Shown here: piece by piece, positions 24,349-34,299 of the stretch
Layout: each line of letters opens with the position of its first letter
Position numbering within the stretch: position 1 is the stretch's first letter
From: Proteus penneri
GTDB lineage: Bacteria; Pseudomonadota; Gammaproteobacteria; Enterobacterales; Enterobacteriaceae
Direction: 5' to 3'
Assembly: GCF_003144535.1 (NCBI RefSeq)
Contig: NZ_PHFJ01000011.1
Location: 1-64,000 of the forward strand
Length of the DNA: 64,000 bases
The notes under the pieces: generated by a model
Seen by the model: the letters and a program-made list of their open reading frames with translations, nothing else
Told to the model about the DNA's origin: nothing
Database searches by the model: none
Program-made: the position numbers and the translations under genes

Positions 24349-25425
24349 ATGTTACAGTTCACTACAAACTCACAAAATGGCTCAATGCCACATATTCGTG
24401 TAGAAAATATTCAAAAAAGATTTAATCAGTTTATTGCTCTAGATGGTGTTTCTTTAGATATTCAACAAGGCGAGTTAGTTTGCCTATTAGGGCCTTCTGG
24501 ATGTGGCAAAACCACATTATTACGCTGTATTGCCGGATTAGAAACGCAAGATCACGGTAATATCTTTAATTACGATAACAACATCTCACACCTTCCACCA
24601 CAAGCCCGTGATTATGGGATCTTATTTCAGTCATATGCATTATTTCCTAACCTGACGGTACAGCAGAATATTGCTTATGGTTTAGCTGGTCAGCCTCGTA
24701 ATGTGATTAAAAATCGCGTTAATGAAATGCTTGAGCTCGTTGGTTTACAAGACCGAAAGAAAAAATACCCAGGAGAATTATCTGGCGGTCAACAACAGCG
24801 TGTGGCGCTCGCTCGTGCTTTGGCACCAGCCCCTTCTTTACTCTTACTGGATGAGCCGATGTCGGCATTAGATGCACAAGTGCGAGAACATTTGTGTGTT
24901 GAACTACGTAATTTACAGCAAAGCTTAAATATTACTACATTAATGGTCACTCATAATCAAGATGAAGCCATGCTGATGGCCGATAGGATAGCCGTTATGA
25001 ATAACGGTAAGGTTGAACAGTATGGCAGTAGTGAAGAGATTTACAACCATCCACAAACGCCATTTGTTGCGGAGTTTGTAGGAAAAGGCAACTGGTTACC
25101 TTTCAATAGAAATCAGCATGGTGAGGCGATGATTGGCTCACGAGAAGTCCAATTAAAACATGCTGCGATAGCTCATAACCAAGGGCGTCTCTTTTGTCGA
25201 CCTGAATCAATTGAAATTAATCCGATACAAAACAAACATAATCAATACGACGCCAATGTACAAAATGTGGTGTTTTTGGGGAGTCGTTGCATTATGAAGT
25301 TTGAATTAGACCATTTGCCGGGGCATTTATTACAAGCAGAGGTATCTGCTGCTGAGCTACATCGTATTCAAAACGGTAAAGTAAAAGTGACCTTACCAGC
25401 TAACGAACTACACATATTTGCGTAA
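24349..25425 (+). CDS. 2-Aminoethylphosphonate-type ABC transporter, ATP-binding protein
   Basis: A 358-residue ABC ATPase. Walker A is GPSGCGKTT, the Q-loop is FQSYALFP, the signature is LSGGQQQRVALARAL, and Walker B is LLLLDEPMSALD. A C-terminal TOBE-like domain follows from about residue 250. It belongs to the Fe/thiamine/phosphonate group of importers. The identity as PhnT-type comes from the neighbours: a double-length permease, a binding protein, a FAD oxidoreductase and PhnX. ATG 24349 is preferred; GTG 24337 and ATG 24382 are alternatives and none has a strong ribosome site. Confidence 0.8.
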   Translation: MLQFTTNSQNGSMPHIRVENIQKRFNQFIALDGVSLDIQQGELVCLLGPSGCGKTTLLRCIAGLETQDHGNIFNYDNNISHLPPQARDYGILFQSYALFPNLTVQQNIAYGLAGQPRNVIKNRVNEMLELVGLQDRKKKYPGELSGGQQQRVALARALAPAPSLLLLDEPMSALDAQVREHLCVELRNLQQSLNITTLMVTHNQDEAMLMADRIAVMNNGKVEQYGSSEEIYNHPQTPFVAEFVGKGNWLPFNRNQHGEAMIGSREVQLKHAAIAHNQGRLFCRPESIEINPIQNKHNQYDANVQNVVFLGSRCIMKFELDHLPGHLLQAEVSAAELHRIQNGKVKVTLPANELHIFA

Positions 25426-25437
25426 GGTGGCTAGATA

Positions 25438-27129
25438 ATGTCAGTGATAGTACCTACCAAATCTATTAATCGTTTAGATAGTTTTTTTGTTGCTGGTGGT
25501 AAGCTATTTATTATTTGCTTACTTACACTTGGCGTTTTATTGCCTTTATTAGCCATTTTCTGGCGTGGTTTTAGTCCTGATATATCACAAGGCGGTGGTT
25601 TTCAGGCTGCTATAAACTTGTTCACTAGTGCTCATTTTCTGTGGTTAGTTGGTAATAGTATTAGCGTTTCGCTAAGTGTTGCTGTTATTACGGTGCCACT
25701 GGCTTACCTGTTTGCTTATGCTTTACATCGCACCTTGATCCCCTTCAAATCATGGTGGCGTGGAATATCACTATTACCCTTACTTGCTCCCTCTATGCTA
25801 CCAGGCATTGCATTGGTCTATCTATTTGGTAATCAAGGGCTATTACGTAGCTTACTTCCAGATAGTATTTATGGTTATTGGGGGTTAGTGTTTGGCGAGG
25901 TGATCTACACTTTTCCCCATGCACTTATGATCTTACTCTCCGCGTTATCTATGTCTGATGCTCGTTTATTTGATGCTGCATCTAGCTTGGGCGCTTCTTC
26001 TTGGCGCACTTTTCGTAGTGTCACTTGGTCATCGAGCAGACACGGGATCTTCGCAGCACTGTGTTTGGTATTTACGTTAACTATTACTGACTTTGGTATT
26101 CCGGTTGTAGTCGGAGGAGATTATCAAGTACTGGCGTTAGAAGCCTATAAAGCAGTACTTGGTCAGCAACAATTTGGTCGCGGTGCCTTAATTGGTATGT
26201 TGTTATTATTGCCTGCATTGTTGACCTTCAGTGTCGATGTTTGGTTACGTAAACGCCAACGTGATGCAATGAGTTCGCGCGCTCAACTCTATTTACCAAA
26301 AGCTAATTTTCAGCGTGACACGCTTTATCTAATATTTGTGATGCTGATCTGTGCACTATTTTTACTGGTATTTGGTACGGCGGTTTACTCCTCGTTTATT
26401 CAGTTCTGGCCTTATAACTTATCGTTTTCGTTACGTCACTATAACTTTGAAGGATTACCCGGTGGTTGGTTAGCTTATACCAACAGTATTATTTTGGCAT
26501 TTTTCACCGCGACTATCGGCAGTTTGCTGATCTTTATGGGGGCTTACTTAATAGAAAAAACCGCTTCCCACTCTTGGCTTAACAATTTGCTACGTATGCT
26601 AAGTTTTGTACCGATGGCCGTTCCCGGGTTAGTGTTGGGATTAGGGTATGTATTTTTCTTTAATTTGCCAAATAATCCACTTAACTTTTTATACGGCAGT
26701 ATGACGTTATTAGTGTTGTGCTCCATTGCACACTTTTTCACTACCGCCTATATGACGGCAAATACTGCACTGCGCCAGTTAGATAAAGAATTTGAGGCGG
26801 CTTCATTATCATTAAAAGCACCTTTATATCGTCACTTTTGGCGGATCACCATTCCTCTTTGCTTACCTGCATTATTAGATATTTATCGTTATCTATTTGT
26901 TTCTGCTATGACAACCGTTTCCGCAGCGATCTTCCTTTATAGTCCAGACACTATTTTAGCCGCGGTTGCGGTATTGAATATGGATGATGCAGGCAATATT
27001 GGTGGTGCGGCGGCTATGTCGACATTGATTTTAACCACCTCGGCAGGGGTATCGATATTGTTATCTATTGCTTCCAAAGGTGTTATTCGGCGTACACAAG
27101 CATGGCATCAGCGTGAAGCTAAGCCATAA
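25438..27129 (+). CDS. 2-Aminoethylphosphonate-type ABC transporter, fused permease
   Basis: A 563-residue inner-membrane permease with about 12 membrane segments. It is a tandem duplication of two binding-protein-dependent permease domains; each half has an EAA-type loop (DAASSLGASSWRTFRSV near residue 180 and EAASLSLKAPLYRHFWRI near residue 450). The double-length form is typical of the PhnU2 group and of Fe(III) permeases. It starts 12 bp after the ATPase gene with AAGGTGG upstream. Confidence 0.8.
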   Translation: MSVIVPTKSINRLDSFFVAGGKLFIICLLTLGVLLPLLAIFWRGFSPDISQGGGFQAAINLFTSAHFLWLVGNSISVSLSVAVITVPLAYLFAYALHRTLIPFKSWWRGISLLPLLAPSMLPGIALVYLFGNQGLLRSLLPDSIYGYWGLVFGEVIYTFPHALMILLSALSMSDARLFDAASSLGASSWRTFRSVTWSSSRHGIFAALCLVFTLTITDFGIPVVVGGDYQVLALEAYKAVLGQQQFGRGALIGMLLLLPALLTFSVDVWLRKRQRDAMSSRAQLYLPKANFQRDTLYLIFVMLICALFLLVFGTAVYSSFIQFWPYNLSFSLRHYNFEGLPGGWLAYTNSIILAFFTATIGSLLIFMGAYLIEKTASHSWLNNLLRMLSFVPMAVPGLVLGLGYVFFFNLPNNPLNFLYGSMTLLVLCSIAHFFTTAYMTANTALRQLDKEFEAASLSLKAPLYRHFWRITIPLCLPALLDIYRYLFVSAMTTVSAAIFLYSPDTILAAVAVLNMDDAGNIGGAAAMSTLILTTSAGVSILLSIASKGVIRRTQAWHQREAKP

Positions 27130-27174
27130 ATTTAAAGATCCAATACTCTCACATAGCAATACTAGGAAAATCGC

Positions 27175-28185
27175 ATGATGTTAAAAAAACTGATACTTGC
27201 CACCAGCTTATTATTCTCTGCGGGGACGGTCTTTGCGGCGACTGAAATTACGGTATACACCGCAATAGAAAGTGAACAATTACAAGCTTATAAACAAGCA
27301 TTTGAGGCTAAATATCCTGATATAAAAATAAAATGGGTAAGAGATTCAACTGGTATTATTACCGCTAAATTATTAGCAGAAAAAGATCGTCCTCAAGCTG
27401 ATATTGTGTGGGGATTAGCCGCATCAAGTTTAGCGATATTAAAAGCGCAAAATATGCTTGAGCCTTATGCTCCGGCGCAATTAGATAATATTGATGTGAA
27501 ATTTCGTGATAGCAATAATCCACCAACTTGGGTTGGTATGGATGTATGGGCGGCAACCATTTGCTACAACACCATAGAAGCAAAAAAATTAGGGTTATCT
27601 AAACCTGCTTCTTGGCAAGATCTTACTAAGCCAGAGTACAAGGGCAAAATCGTGATGCCAAATCCGGCATCATCGGGAACTGGATTTTTAGATGTCAGTG
27701 CTTGGTTACAATTATTTGGTGAACAAGATGGATGGGCATATATGGATAAGTTGCATCAGAATATTGGTCAATATGTTCATTCTGGCTCTAAGCCCTGCAA
27801 AATGGCCGCATCGGGTGAATACCCGATAGGCATATCCTTTGAATATCCGGCGATCCAATTGAAACGACAAGGGGCACCACTGGAAATCATATTACCGCAA
27901 GAAGGATTAGGTTGGGATATTGAAGCAACAGCCATCATCAAAGGCACTAATAAGCTAGATGCAGCACAAAAATTGGCTGATTTCTCCACCACAGAGGAAG
28001 CCATGAAACTTTACAGTGCTAATTTTGCCGTATTAGCCAATACCAATGTGCCAGTAAGCCAAACAGAATTACCTAGCGATTATGCCCAACGTTTAATAAA
28101 AAATGATTTTATTTGGGCCGCTGAAAAACGCGACACCATTTTAAACGAATGGCGTAAGCGCTATGACGGAAAGAGTGCAAAATAA
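27175..28185 (+). CDS. 2-Aminoethylphosphonate-type ABC transporter, periplasmic binding protein
   Basis: A 336-residue extracellular solute-binding protein with a Sec signal peptide (MMLKKLILATSLLFSAGTVFA, cleavage before ATEITVYTA). The mature fold resembles iron/phosphonate-binding proteins of the SBP_bac family, with QADIVWGLAASSLA and NPASSGTGFLDVSAWLQ in ligand-site regions. The operon context supports a phosphonate ligand. Iron is a possible alternative, because iron-binding proteins share this fold. Confidence 0.78.
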   Translation: MMLKKLILATSLLFSAGTVFAATEITVYTAIESEQLQAYKQAFEAKYPDIKIKWVRDSTGIITAKLLAEKDRPQADIVWGLAASSLAILKAQNMLEPYAPAQLDNIDVKFRDSNNPPTWVGMDVWAATICYNTIEAKKLGLSKPASWQDLTKPEYKGKIVMPNPASSGTGFLDVSAWLQLFGEQDGWAYMDKLHQNIGQYVHSGSKPCKMAASGEYPIGISFEYPAIQLKRQGAPLEIILPQEGLGWDIEATAIIKGTNKLDAAQKLADFSTTEEAMKLYSANFAVLANTNVPVSQTELPSDYAQRLIKNDFIWAAEKRDTILNEWRKRYDGKSAK

Positions 28186-28248
28186 TTATTTTTACTTCAT
28201 TCATTAATGGATAGGGCGCGGTGCGCTCTATCTTGTTTAGGGTGTCAT

Positions 28249-29376
28249 ATGAAATTTGATATTGCTATTATTGGTGCGGGTATTATTGGTTTATCTCATG
28301 CGTATGCTGCGGCTCAGCGAGGTTTACGAGTTGCTATTTTTGAGCGTAGTTACACGCCTGTGGGAGCTTCTGTACGTAATTTCGGCCACGGATTAATTTT
28401 GGGTCAAGCGCCGGGTAAAATGCTAGATTTAGCGAAAAATAGCCGTGAGATTTGGGCAAATATGGCCAAACAAGCTAAGTTTTTAGCTCGTCAAAAAGGG
28501 ACTTACCTCTTAGCGCGTACGCAGTCTGAACAAGCTGTTCTTGAAGCCTTTGTCGATGGTCGAGCTAAAACCTATGGCTATGATTGTGAATTACTTTCTA
28601 AACCACAATTAGCGACGGTTTATGGTGGACAATTACAACACCATCGCGCGGCGTTGCATGGCAAAGAAGATCAGGTGCTGTTTTCACGAGAAGCCATTCC
28701 ACAGTTGGCGGCTTATCTAGACAGTTTAGCTAATGTGAATAGCTATTTTTCAACATTAGTACGGGATATTGATATCGATACAGGAACATTGATCACCAGC
28801 AATGGAACATTTTGTGCAGAGAAAATAGTTGTCTGCTCAGGGCACGATTACCAAACATTGCTGGCTGATGAAATAAAAAAACTTGATCCGATAGTTTGTC
28901 GCTTGCAGATGTTGCGAGTGACCCCAGAGCAAAATATGGGATTAGAGCATGCACTCATGACAGGGTTAAGTTGCACTCACTATGGGGCATTTTCTGATTT
29001 ACCTGAAGCGCAGGCTTTAGCGAAAGAAATTAAAGCGCAATCACCATTACTTGAGCAGTATGGTATTCATTTATTAATTACCCCGACCCCTTATGGCGAT
29101 CTTATTATTGGTGATTCACACGAATATAGCTTAGATGCACAGCCTTTTAACAGTGAAGAGGTTGATAACCTCTTGATTGAGTTAGCTGAGCACACATTAG
29201 GTTGCTCGGTCCAAGTAAAAGAGCGTTGGCAGGGGGTCTATGGGGCAAAAGGAAAAGAGCCGATTTCGATTTTAACGCCGAGTGAAAAAGTCACCGCAGT
29301 ATTGATGCGCACGGGGTTAGGAATGAGTGTCGGGCCCGGTTTAGGTGAGCAAAACATCCGTCAAATTTTTGATTAG
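28249..29376 (+). CDS. FAD-dependent oxidoreductase of phosphonate catabolism (TIGR03364-type)
   Basis: A 375-residue DAO-fold flavoprotein with an N-terminal dinucleotide motif IIGAGIIGLSHAYAAAQRG and a C-terminal FAD contact TGLGMSVGPGLGEQ. Proteins of this type sit next to phnX and AEP transporters; some relatives are reported, as far as I recall, to oxidise aminoethylphosphonate or N-methylated forms to phosphonoacetaldehyde. No phnW transaminase is present here, so it may supply the PhnX substrate directly. The ATG at 28249 (MKFDIAIIGAG) is chosen over an upstream frame at 28207. Confidence 0.78.
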   Translation: MKFDIAIIGAGIIGLSHAYAAAQRGLRVAIFERSYTPVGASVRNFGHGLILGQAPGKMLDLAKNSREIWANMAKQAKFLARQKGTYLLARTQSEQAVLEAFVDGRAKTYGYDCELLSKPQLATVYGGQLQHHRAALHGKEDQVLFSREAIPQLAAYLDSLANVNSYFSTLVRDIDIDTGTLITSNGTFCAEKIVVCSGHDYQTLLADEIKKLDPIVCRLQMLRVTPEQNMGLEHALMTGLSCTHYGAFSDLPEAQALAKEIKAQSPLLEQYGIHLLITPTPYGDLIIGDSHEYSLDAQPFNSEEVDNLLIELAEHTLGCSVQVKERWQGVYGAKGKEPISILTPSEKVTAVLMRTGLGMSVGPGLGEQNIRQIFD

Positions 29377-29435
29377 CTCCTTTTGGGAATATAAAGAGAT
29401 TGTTTGATCCTAACGATCATTTTACGAATCGACGC

Positions 29436-29468
29436 AAAAGAGATGTTTATTATTTACACATCTCTTTT
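29436..29468 (+). terminator. Terminator of the phosphonate transport operon
   Basis: An 11-bp perfect stem AAAAGAGATGT / ACATCTCTTTT is located 60 bp after the oxidoreductase gene. It may work in both directions. Confidence 0.75.
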
Positions 29469-29890
29469 GAAATAACATATTCATTTGGTGTAACAGTAGA
29501 TGACTTATAACATCTATAATAGCCTTTAGAGGTTAAATCGAGACCGATATAAATTGAAAAGAAAAAGCTAAATAATATCCATTATACAGGTTCTATTTTA
29601 ACCATAACTAATTTTTACCCACTGAGAAAAATGAACTTGGAAGCTAAGAAAAGTCAGATATAAAAAGAATATTAATTAATAAAAAACAAAATATAGAAAT
29701 ATAAAAAATTTTGAGTGTTATTTTTATATGAAAGAAAACTTAGAAATTTTCTTATATTTGCTTTAAAAGAAAAAATTATCACAGAAGAGGTCTGTGTAAG
29801 TAAAGCTAGATTTAATGTCAATTGATTTATATTATCTATCTACTAATTACGCCCATTAATCCTTTATTGGGCGTTGGTATTAGATAATAG
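29469..29890. other. AT-rich intergenic gap
   Basis: About 420 bases between the phn operon terminator and the 3' end of phnX hold only short AT-rich frames and no recognisable element. Confidence 0.6.
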
Positions 29891-30703
29891 TTACGGCTTT
29901 TGATTATTAGCGAGTCGCTGATTAATATCTTCTATCACCGCGGGTAAATCGGCAAGGGTATCAATAATATAATGAGCACCTGCGGTACGGAGTTTATTTT
30001 CTGCAATACGCTTACGGCTTTCTATTTCTGCTTGTTCCATTGTTTGGTATTGTTCAAAGGTGGCACCAAACTCATTGCCTGAAACAGATAACCCGACAGT
30101 CCACATACCCGCATTTAGCCCTTCGGCAATACCCGTTACCGCATCATCGACTTTAACGCAGTGCGCTACAGACATCACGCCAAGTTCAATCACATTCTTT
30201 AATGCCATCCACGGGCCAGGGCGAGAGCCGGCGGCAATTTCATCGCTAGCAACCACACAATCAGGCTGATAACCATATTTAGCGGCTTCGGGTACTAATA
30301 CATCCATCACGGCTTTAGGATAACCAGAGCAAGAGCCGATTTTAATCCCTTGCGCTTTAATGGTGGTGATTGCCTCAAGTGCTCCCTCTATCGGTTTAGC
30401 AAAATGTACCACTTGTGCAATTTGTAAAGGCATAAAGGTGTGATAGATATGCTGTGCATCTTCTTCACTTGGCTCGTTACCAAATTGCGCGATCCAGCGA
30501 GTGTGAATATTAGGCTGGTTAAGTAAAGTACGAATATGATCGATTTTACCCATTCCCATAGGGCCACGAGCTTCTGATAAACTTATTTTAAAGTTAAAGG
30601 CTTGAGCAAAAGCATCGACAAAAATTTGAGTGGGTGCAAAAGAGCCAAAATCTACCACGGTACCAGCCCAATCTAAAATCACTGCTTCAACTGATTTATT
30701 CAT
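29891..30703 (-). CDS. phnX: Phosphonoacetaldehyde hydrolase
   Basis: A 270-residue HAD-superfamily enzyme that cleaves the C-P bond of phosphonoacetaldehyde to acetaldehyde and phosphate. The nucleophile motif is [13 protein letters not shown], the Schiff-base lysine lies in [12 protein letters not shown] (near residue 53), motif II is GSCSGYP and motif III is [14 protein letters not shown]. The ATG at 30703 ([14 protein letters not shown]) gives family length; a longer frame begins at 30784. It is convergent with the transporter operon and has a palindromic operator-like site upstream. Confidence 0.93.
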   Translation of the reverse strand: MNKSVEAVILDWAGTVVDFGSFAPTQIFVDAFAQAFNFKISLSEARGPMGMGKIDHIRTLLNQPNIHTRWIAQFGNEPSEEDAQHIYHTFMPLQIAQVVHFAKPIEGALEAITTIKAQGIKIGSCSGYPKAVMDVLVPEAAKYGYQPDCVVASDEIAAGSRPGPWMALKNVIELGVMSVAHCVKVDDAVTGIAEGLNAGMWTVGLSVSGNEFGATFEQYQTMEQAEIESRKRIAENKLRTAGAHYIIDTLADLPAVIEDINQRLANNQKP

Positions 30704-30808
30704 ATGTTTAGACCTACTATGTGAAATCACTAAAAATGGCGAATGGGGAGAACGTAGAACATTCAACCTTAAAAAATGCGTCATTGTGATGTCAATTTTA
30801 GAGGGGAT

Positions 30809-30830
30809 TTATGACATAGGTATGTCATAA
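30809..30830. promoter_or_regulatory. Perfect inverted repeat upstream of phnX
   Basis: Arms TTATGACATA and TATGTCATAA are separated by GG, about 106 bp before the phnX start. The size and symmetry suit a dimeric repressor or activator. One arm also resembles a single PhoB half-site (ATGTCATAAAT), but the tandem partner is missing. Confidence 0.5.
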
Positions 30831-31574
30831 CAATAAATACGATAGTGAAAGCGGCTTAGTTCTCAAAGTCATATACGAAAAAAAGTAAATAAAACTAATA
30901 TAAAAAACGATATTAAGATCATAATGTAACGAATAAAAAGAGAGTGATTGTTTTTTATTAATCAATAAACTTTATTAGATAAGATAAAATATCTTTTATT
31001 ATCATGAATATTTTATATTGTATGATAATTTTATTACCGAGTTTTATCGTGTTATTCTTTTTTAAAATAAAATTGATAATAAATATTTTTATTTTAATAA
31101 GAGAGCAATTTTTCTTAATTTAGTCTGTTTGAAGGTTATTTTATTGTTATTATTGTTTTTTTGATAAGAAATAGTTTGGTTTTATTTTTGTTTTTTAGGT
31201 TTTATAAAAAAATAAATAAAATTTATTTAAAATAAGTCTCTCTAAAAATAAGATAAAACAGTAAAAAGTATTTTATCTTTAACCTCTTTTTTATTTTTTA
31301 ATGATCACATTATATTTAGATTATTTTATCTATTCCTATCATGTTACTTCTAGCAGATCTTATTCTATTTAATTAATTGTTATTATGATTTTAAAAAATG
31401 GATGCAATAATATTAAATATATGTAAGGTTTAATGTGATGTTATTGATAAATAAATCCACATTTTATTTTAATGCTAATGCTTTTTATCAAGCATTTTAT
31501 TGCAGTTGATAAAGGCTATCTTGATTTAAATATCTAGCTAAAAAGACAAATTATAATTACAAGAGGTAAATCAA
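30831..31574. other. Very AT-rich intergenic gap
   Basis: About 740 bases between divergent phnX and the M20 peptidase gene contain long A/T runs and no coding frame or RNA gene that I can support. Promoters for the peptidase-carrier pair should lie near the right end. Confidence 0.6.
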
Positions 31575-32708
31575 ATGCAAAACACAATTAATTCACAATA
31601 CGGTGAAATGGTTGATTTTTTGAAAGAATTAGTGAACACAGAAAGTGGCTCTTATGATAAAGAAGGGGTTGATGCAGTCGCTGATCTTTTAATTCAACGT
31701 TATGAAAAACTAGGTTTTGTTGTTGAAGTATTTGAAAATGACAAACTAGGAAATAACTACCGCTTAGTTCATAAAGATGCCACTGATCCGCAAATCTTCA
31801 TTGCGGCACATTTAGATACCGTCTTCCCTAAAGGAACTGTGGCAGCGCGTCCATTTAGTATCGAAGGTAGTCGTGCTTATGGCCCCGGCGTTATTGATAT
31901 GAAAGCGAGCCATGTTCTGACTTATTACGCTATTAATGCACTTATACAATCAGGCAATAATGCTTATAAGAATGTTGAAATTTTTCTAAATTGTGATGAA
32001 GAAATTGGCTCAAAGACTTCTCGTGGCCTGATTGAACAGTATGCCAAGAATAAATCTTATGCCTTAGTGATGGAGCCCGCTCGTGCCAATGGAGCGATTG
32101 TTAGTGCGCGTCGAGGTGTGGGAACTTATGAACTTTTAATTGAAGGTAAAGCATCTCACTCTGGTATTGCACCAGAAGCTGGAATTAGTGCCATTCAAGA
32201 GCTTTCATACAAAATTCAGGCACTACATGCGCTTTCTCGTCACGATGAAGGGCTTTCTATTAATGTTGGTCTGATTTCTGGTGGTACATCAGTCAATACC
32301 GTTGCACCTAATGCTCGTGCTGAGATTGACGTTCGTATTTCAACCGATGAACAAGGTGTTGAAATTGATAAGCTTGTAAGAGAAGTATGCAGTAAACCTA
32401 TATTAGAAGGGATTAAGCTAACACTTAATGGCGGTATCAATCGCCCTCCAATGGTTAAAACACCTGAAAGTGGTGCATTAATTGACATCATCAAAGAGCA
32501 AGCCCGTCTGCTTGATTTTGATATTGAAGATATTTCAACTGGTGGTGGTTCTGATGCTTCTTTTACCGCCGGAGTTGGCACGCCAAGTGTAGATGGCTTA
32601 GGCCCTATCGGTGGTTATCAACATAGTGATAAAGAGTATCTCGATTTACCGTCATTGACCGAAAGAACGGTGCTATTTGCCAATATTTTAAAGCGCTTGT
32701 CTCAATAA
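31575..32708 (+). CDS. M20-family zinc peptidase (glutamate carboxypeptidase-like)
   Basis: A 377-residue metallopeptidase of the M20 family, cytoplasmic with no signal peptide. Metal and catalytic motifs are AAHLDTVFPKG (first His/Asp), GPGVIDMKAS (bridging Asp), CDEEIGS (catalytic and metal Glu) and MEPARANG, and the dimerisation domain starts near SHSGIAPEAG. The pattern fits carboxypeptidase G2-like enzymes that remove C-terminal glutamate or cleave aminoacyl conjugates. It is 9 bp before a YfcC-type carrier, so it probably hydrolyses a substrate imported by that carrier. Confidence 0.85.
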   Translation: MQNTINSQYGEMVDFLKELVNTESGSYDKEGVDAVADLLIQRYEKLGFVVEVFENDKLGNNYRLVHKDATDPQIFIAAHLDTVFPKGTVAARPFSIEGSRAYGPGVIDMKASHVLTYYAINALIQSGNNAYKNVEIFLNCDEEIGSKTSRGLIEQYAKNKSYALVMEPARANGAIVSARRGVGTYELLIEGKASHSGIAPEAGISAIQELSYKIQALHALSRHDEGLSINVGLISGGTSVNTVAPNARAEIDVRISTDEQGVEIDKLVREVCSKPILEGIKLTLNGGINRPPMVKTPESGALIDIIKEQARLLDFDIEDISTGGGSDASFTAGVGTPSVDGLGPIGGYQHSDKEYLDLPSLTERTVLFANILKRLSQ

Positions 32709-32717
32709 GGTGAATGT

Positions 32718-34124
32718 ATGGATAAGAATAAAAAAATAAAATGGGCTATGCCTGATGCTTTTATTATTATTTTTGGCATCGTTATCTTAGCCGCTATTGC
32801 GACTTATTTAATCCCCGCAGGAACTTATGAACGTGAAACAGTTAATGGGCTAAATCGTGTTGTACCTGGTAGTTTTGGTTATGTTGATCAAAATCCAGCC
32901 TCATTAATGGATATTTTCTATGCCATTCCTGTGGGATTAAAGCAGTCAGCGAGTATTATTTTTCTGATCTTTATGATTGGTGGTGCGATTGCTATTTATG
33001 ATAGAACACGCGCTATTGATTCAGGGATTAATGCATTAATTGTCAAAACAAAAGGTAATTACCAAGCACTGATTATTACCGTTGCATTTATATTTGGAAT
33101 GCTTTCATCATTAGGATTGGCCGCAAACGCAGTTATTGCTTTTATTCCAATAGGAATAGCCCTTTCGCGTTCGATGAAATTAGATGCCATAACGGGGGTT
33201 GCTGTTGTTTACCTCGGATATTATGCAGGAAATGCTGTCGGCGTTTTAGATCCTACTATTTTAGGTACAGCACAAACGTTAGCTGAAGTACCTTTATTTT
33301 CAGGTGTAATTTTTAGAATTGTATTATTCTCAGTTCTGATTATAGTCACTATTGCTTATATTGTTTGGTATGCAAGACGTATCGCTAATAATCCAACCAA
33401 AAGCTATATGTATGGACTAGCAACTGATGATCCTGATTATGATGCCCATAAAGATCAAACAATGGACGGCAATTTCTCTTTAATGCAGAAATTGAGTCTA
33501 GTGGTTTTTATTGCATTTATTGGATTGTTTTTATACGGAGCATTTGAATATAAGTGGGGAATTGAGCACTTATCTGCCATCTTTATTATGATGAGTATTG
33601 TCGTTGCTGCGATGTTTAAAATTGCGCCTAATGACTACATTAAAACCTTTATGAAGGGTGCTCAATCCTTAGTTTATGGTGCATTAGTCGTCGGTATTGC
33701 AAGAGCCGTGATTGTTATTTTAGATGAAGGACGTGTGCTGGATTCTATTGTTCAAGCCACATTAGTTCCATTACAGCAAACTTCTCATTTTTGGGGAGCT
33801 CAGTTACTTTATTTCTTTAATTTATTATTCAATTTATTAGTAACATCAGGAACTGGACAAGCTTCTATTGTGATGCCAATCATGGTACCTATCTTAGATA
33901 TCTTGGATCTAACTCGCCAAACAGGTGTTTTGATCCTTAAATTAGGTGATGGATTTACTAACATTATTACACCAACATCTGGCGTATTAATGGCTGTATT
34001 GGCAGTAGGTAAAGTGCCTTGGACTCGTTGGGTTAAATTTGTTTTTCCTATTTTAATGATTTGGGTAGTGATAGGTATGGCTGCGATTGGTATTGCAACA
34101 GCAATTAATTATGGTCCAGTCTGA
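32718..34124 (+). CDS. YfcC-family inner-membrane carrier
   Basis: A 468-residue integral membrane protein with about 12 membrane segments. It resembles E. coli YfcC (C4-dicarboxylate/short peptide carrier superfamily): IKWAMPDAFIIIFGIV at the start, FNLLVTSGTGQASIVMPI and LGDGFTNIITPTSGVLMA near the C-terminus. The substrate is unknown. The operon with an M20 peptidase suggests import of a peptide or acylated amino acid. Confidence 0.8.
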   Translation: MDKNKKIKWAMPDAFIIIFGIVILAAIATYLIPAGTYERETVNGLNRVVPGSFGYVDQNPASLMDIFYAIPVGLKQSASIIFLIFMIGGAIAIYDRTRAIDSGINALIVKTKGNYQALIITVAFIFGMLSSLGLAANAVIAFIPIGIALSRSMKLDAITGVAVVYLGYYAGNAVGVLDPTILGTAQTLAEVPLFSGVIFRIVLFSVLIIVTIAYIVWYARRIANNPTKSYMYGLATDDPDYDAHKDQTMDGNFSLMQKLSLVVFIAFIGLFLYGAFEYKWGIEHLSAIFIMMSIVVAAMFKIAPNDYIKTFMKGAQSLVYGALVVGIARAVIVILDEGRVLDSIVQATLVPLQQTSHFWGAQLLYFFNLLFNLLVTSGTGQASIVMPIMVPILDILDLTRQTGVLILKLGDGFTNIITPTSGVLMAVLAVGKVPWTRWVKFVFPILMIWVVIGMAAIGIATAINYGPV

Positions 34125-34139
34125 TTTATAAGATAATTA

Positions 34140-34167
34140 TAAAACCACCCATTTTACGGGTGGTTTT
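34140..34167 (+). terminator. Terminator after the YfcC-type gene
   Basis: The stem AAAACCACCC / GGGTGGTTTT with a short ATTTTAC loop is followed by A/T-rich sequence. Confidence 0.8.
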
Positions 34168-34299
34168 ATGTGTTTGGCTAAAGCCTTAATAAAACGCTGT
34201 CTGTAAACTGAATACAGGCAGAGGAAAATAGCACTCTCGGAGAGAAATAATACGATTAAAACAACACTACAGTCAGAACCAAACTAAATAAGAAAATGA

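Noticed and set aside
30704-31574. Small genes in the AT-rich gap
   Set aside because: Frames are short, biased by A/T runs, and lack ribosome sites or protein-like composition.
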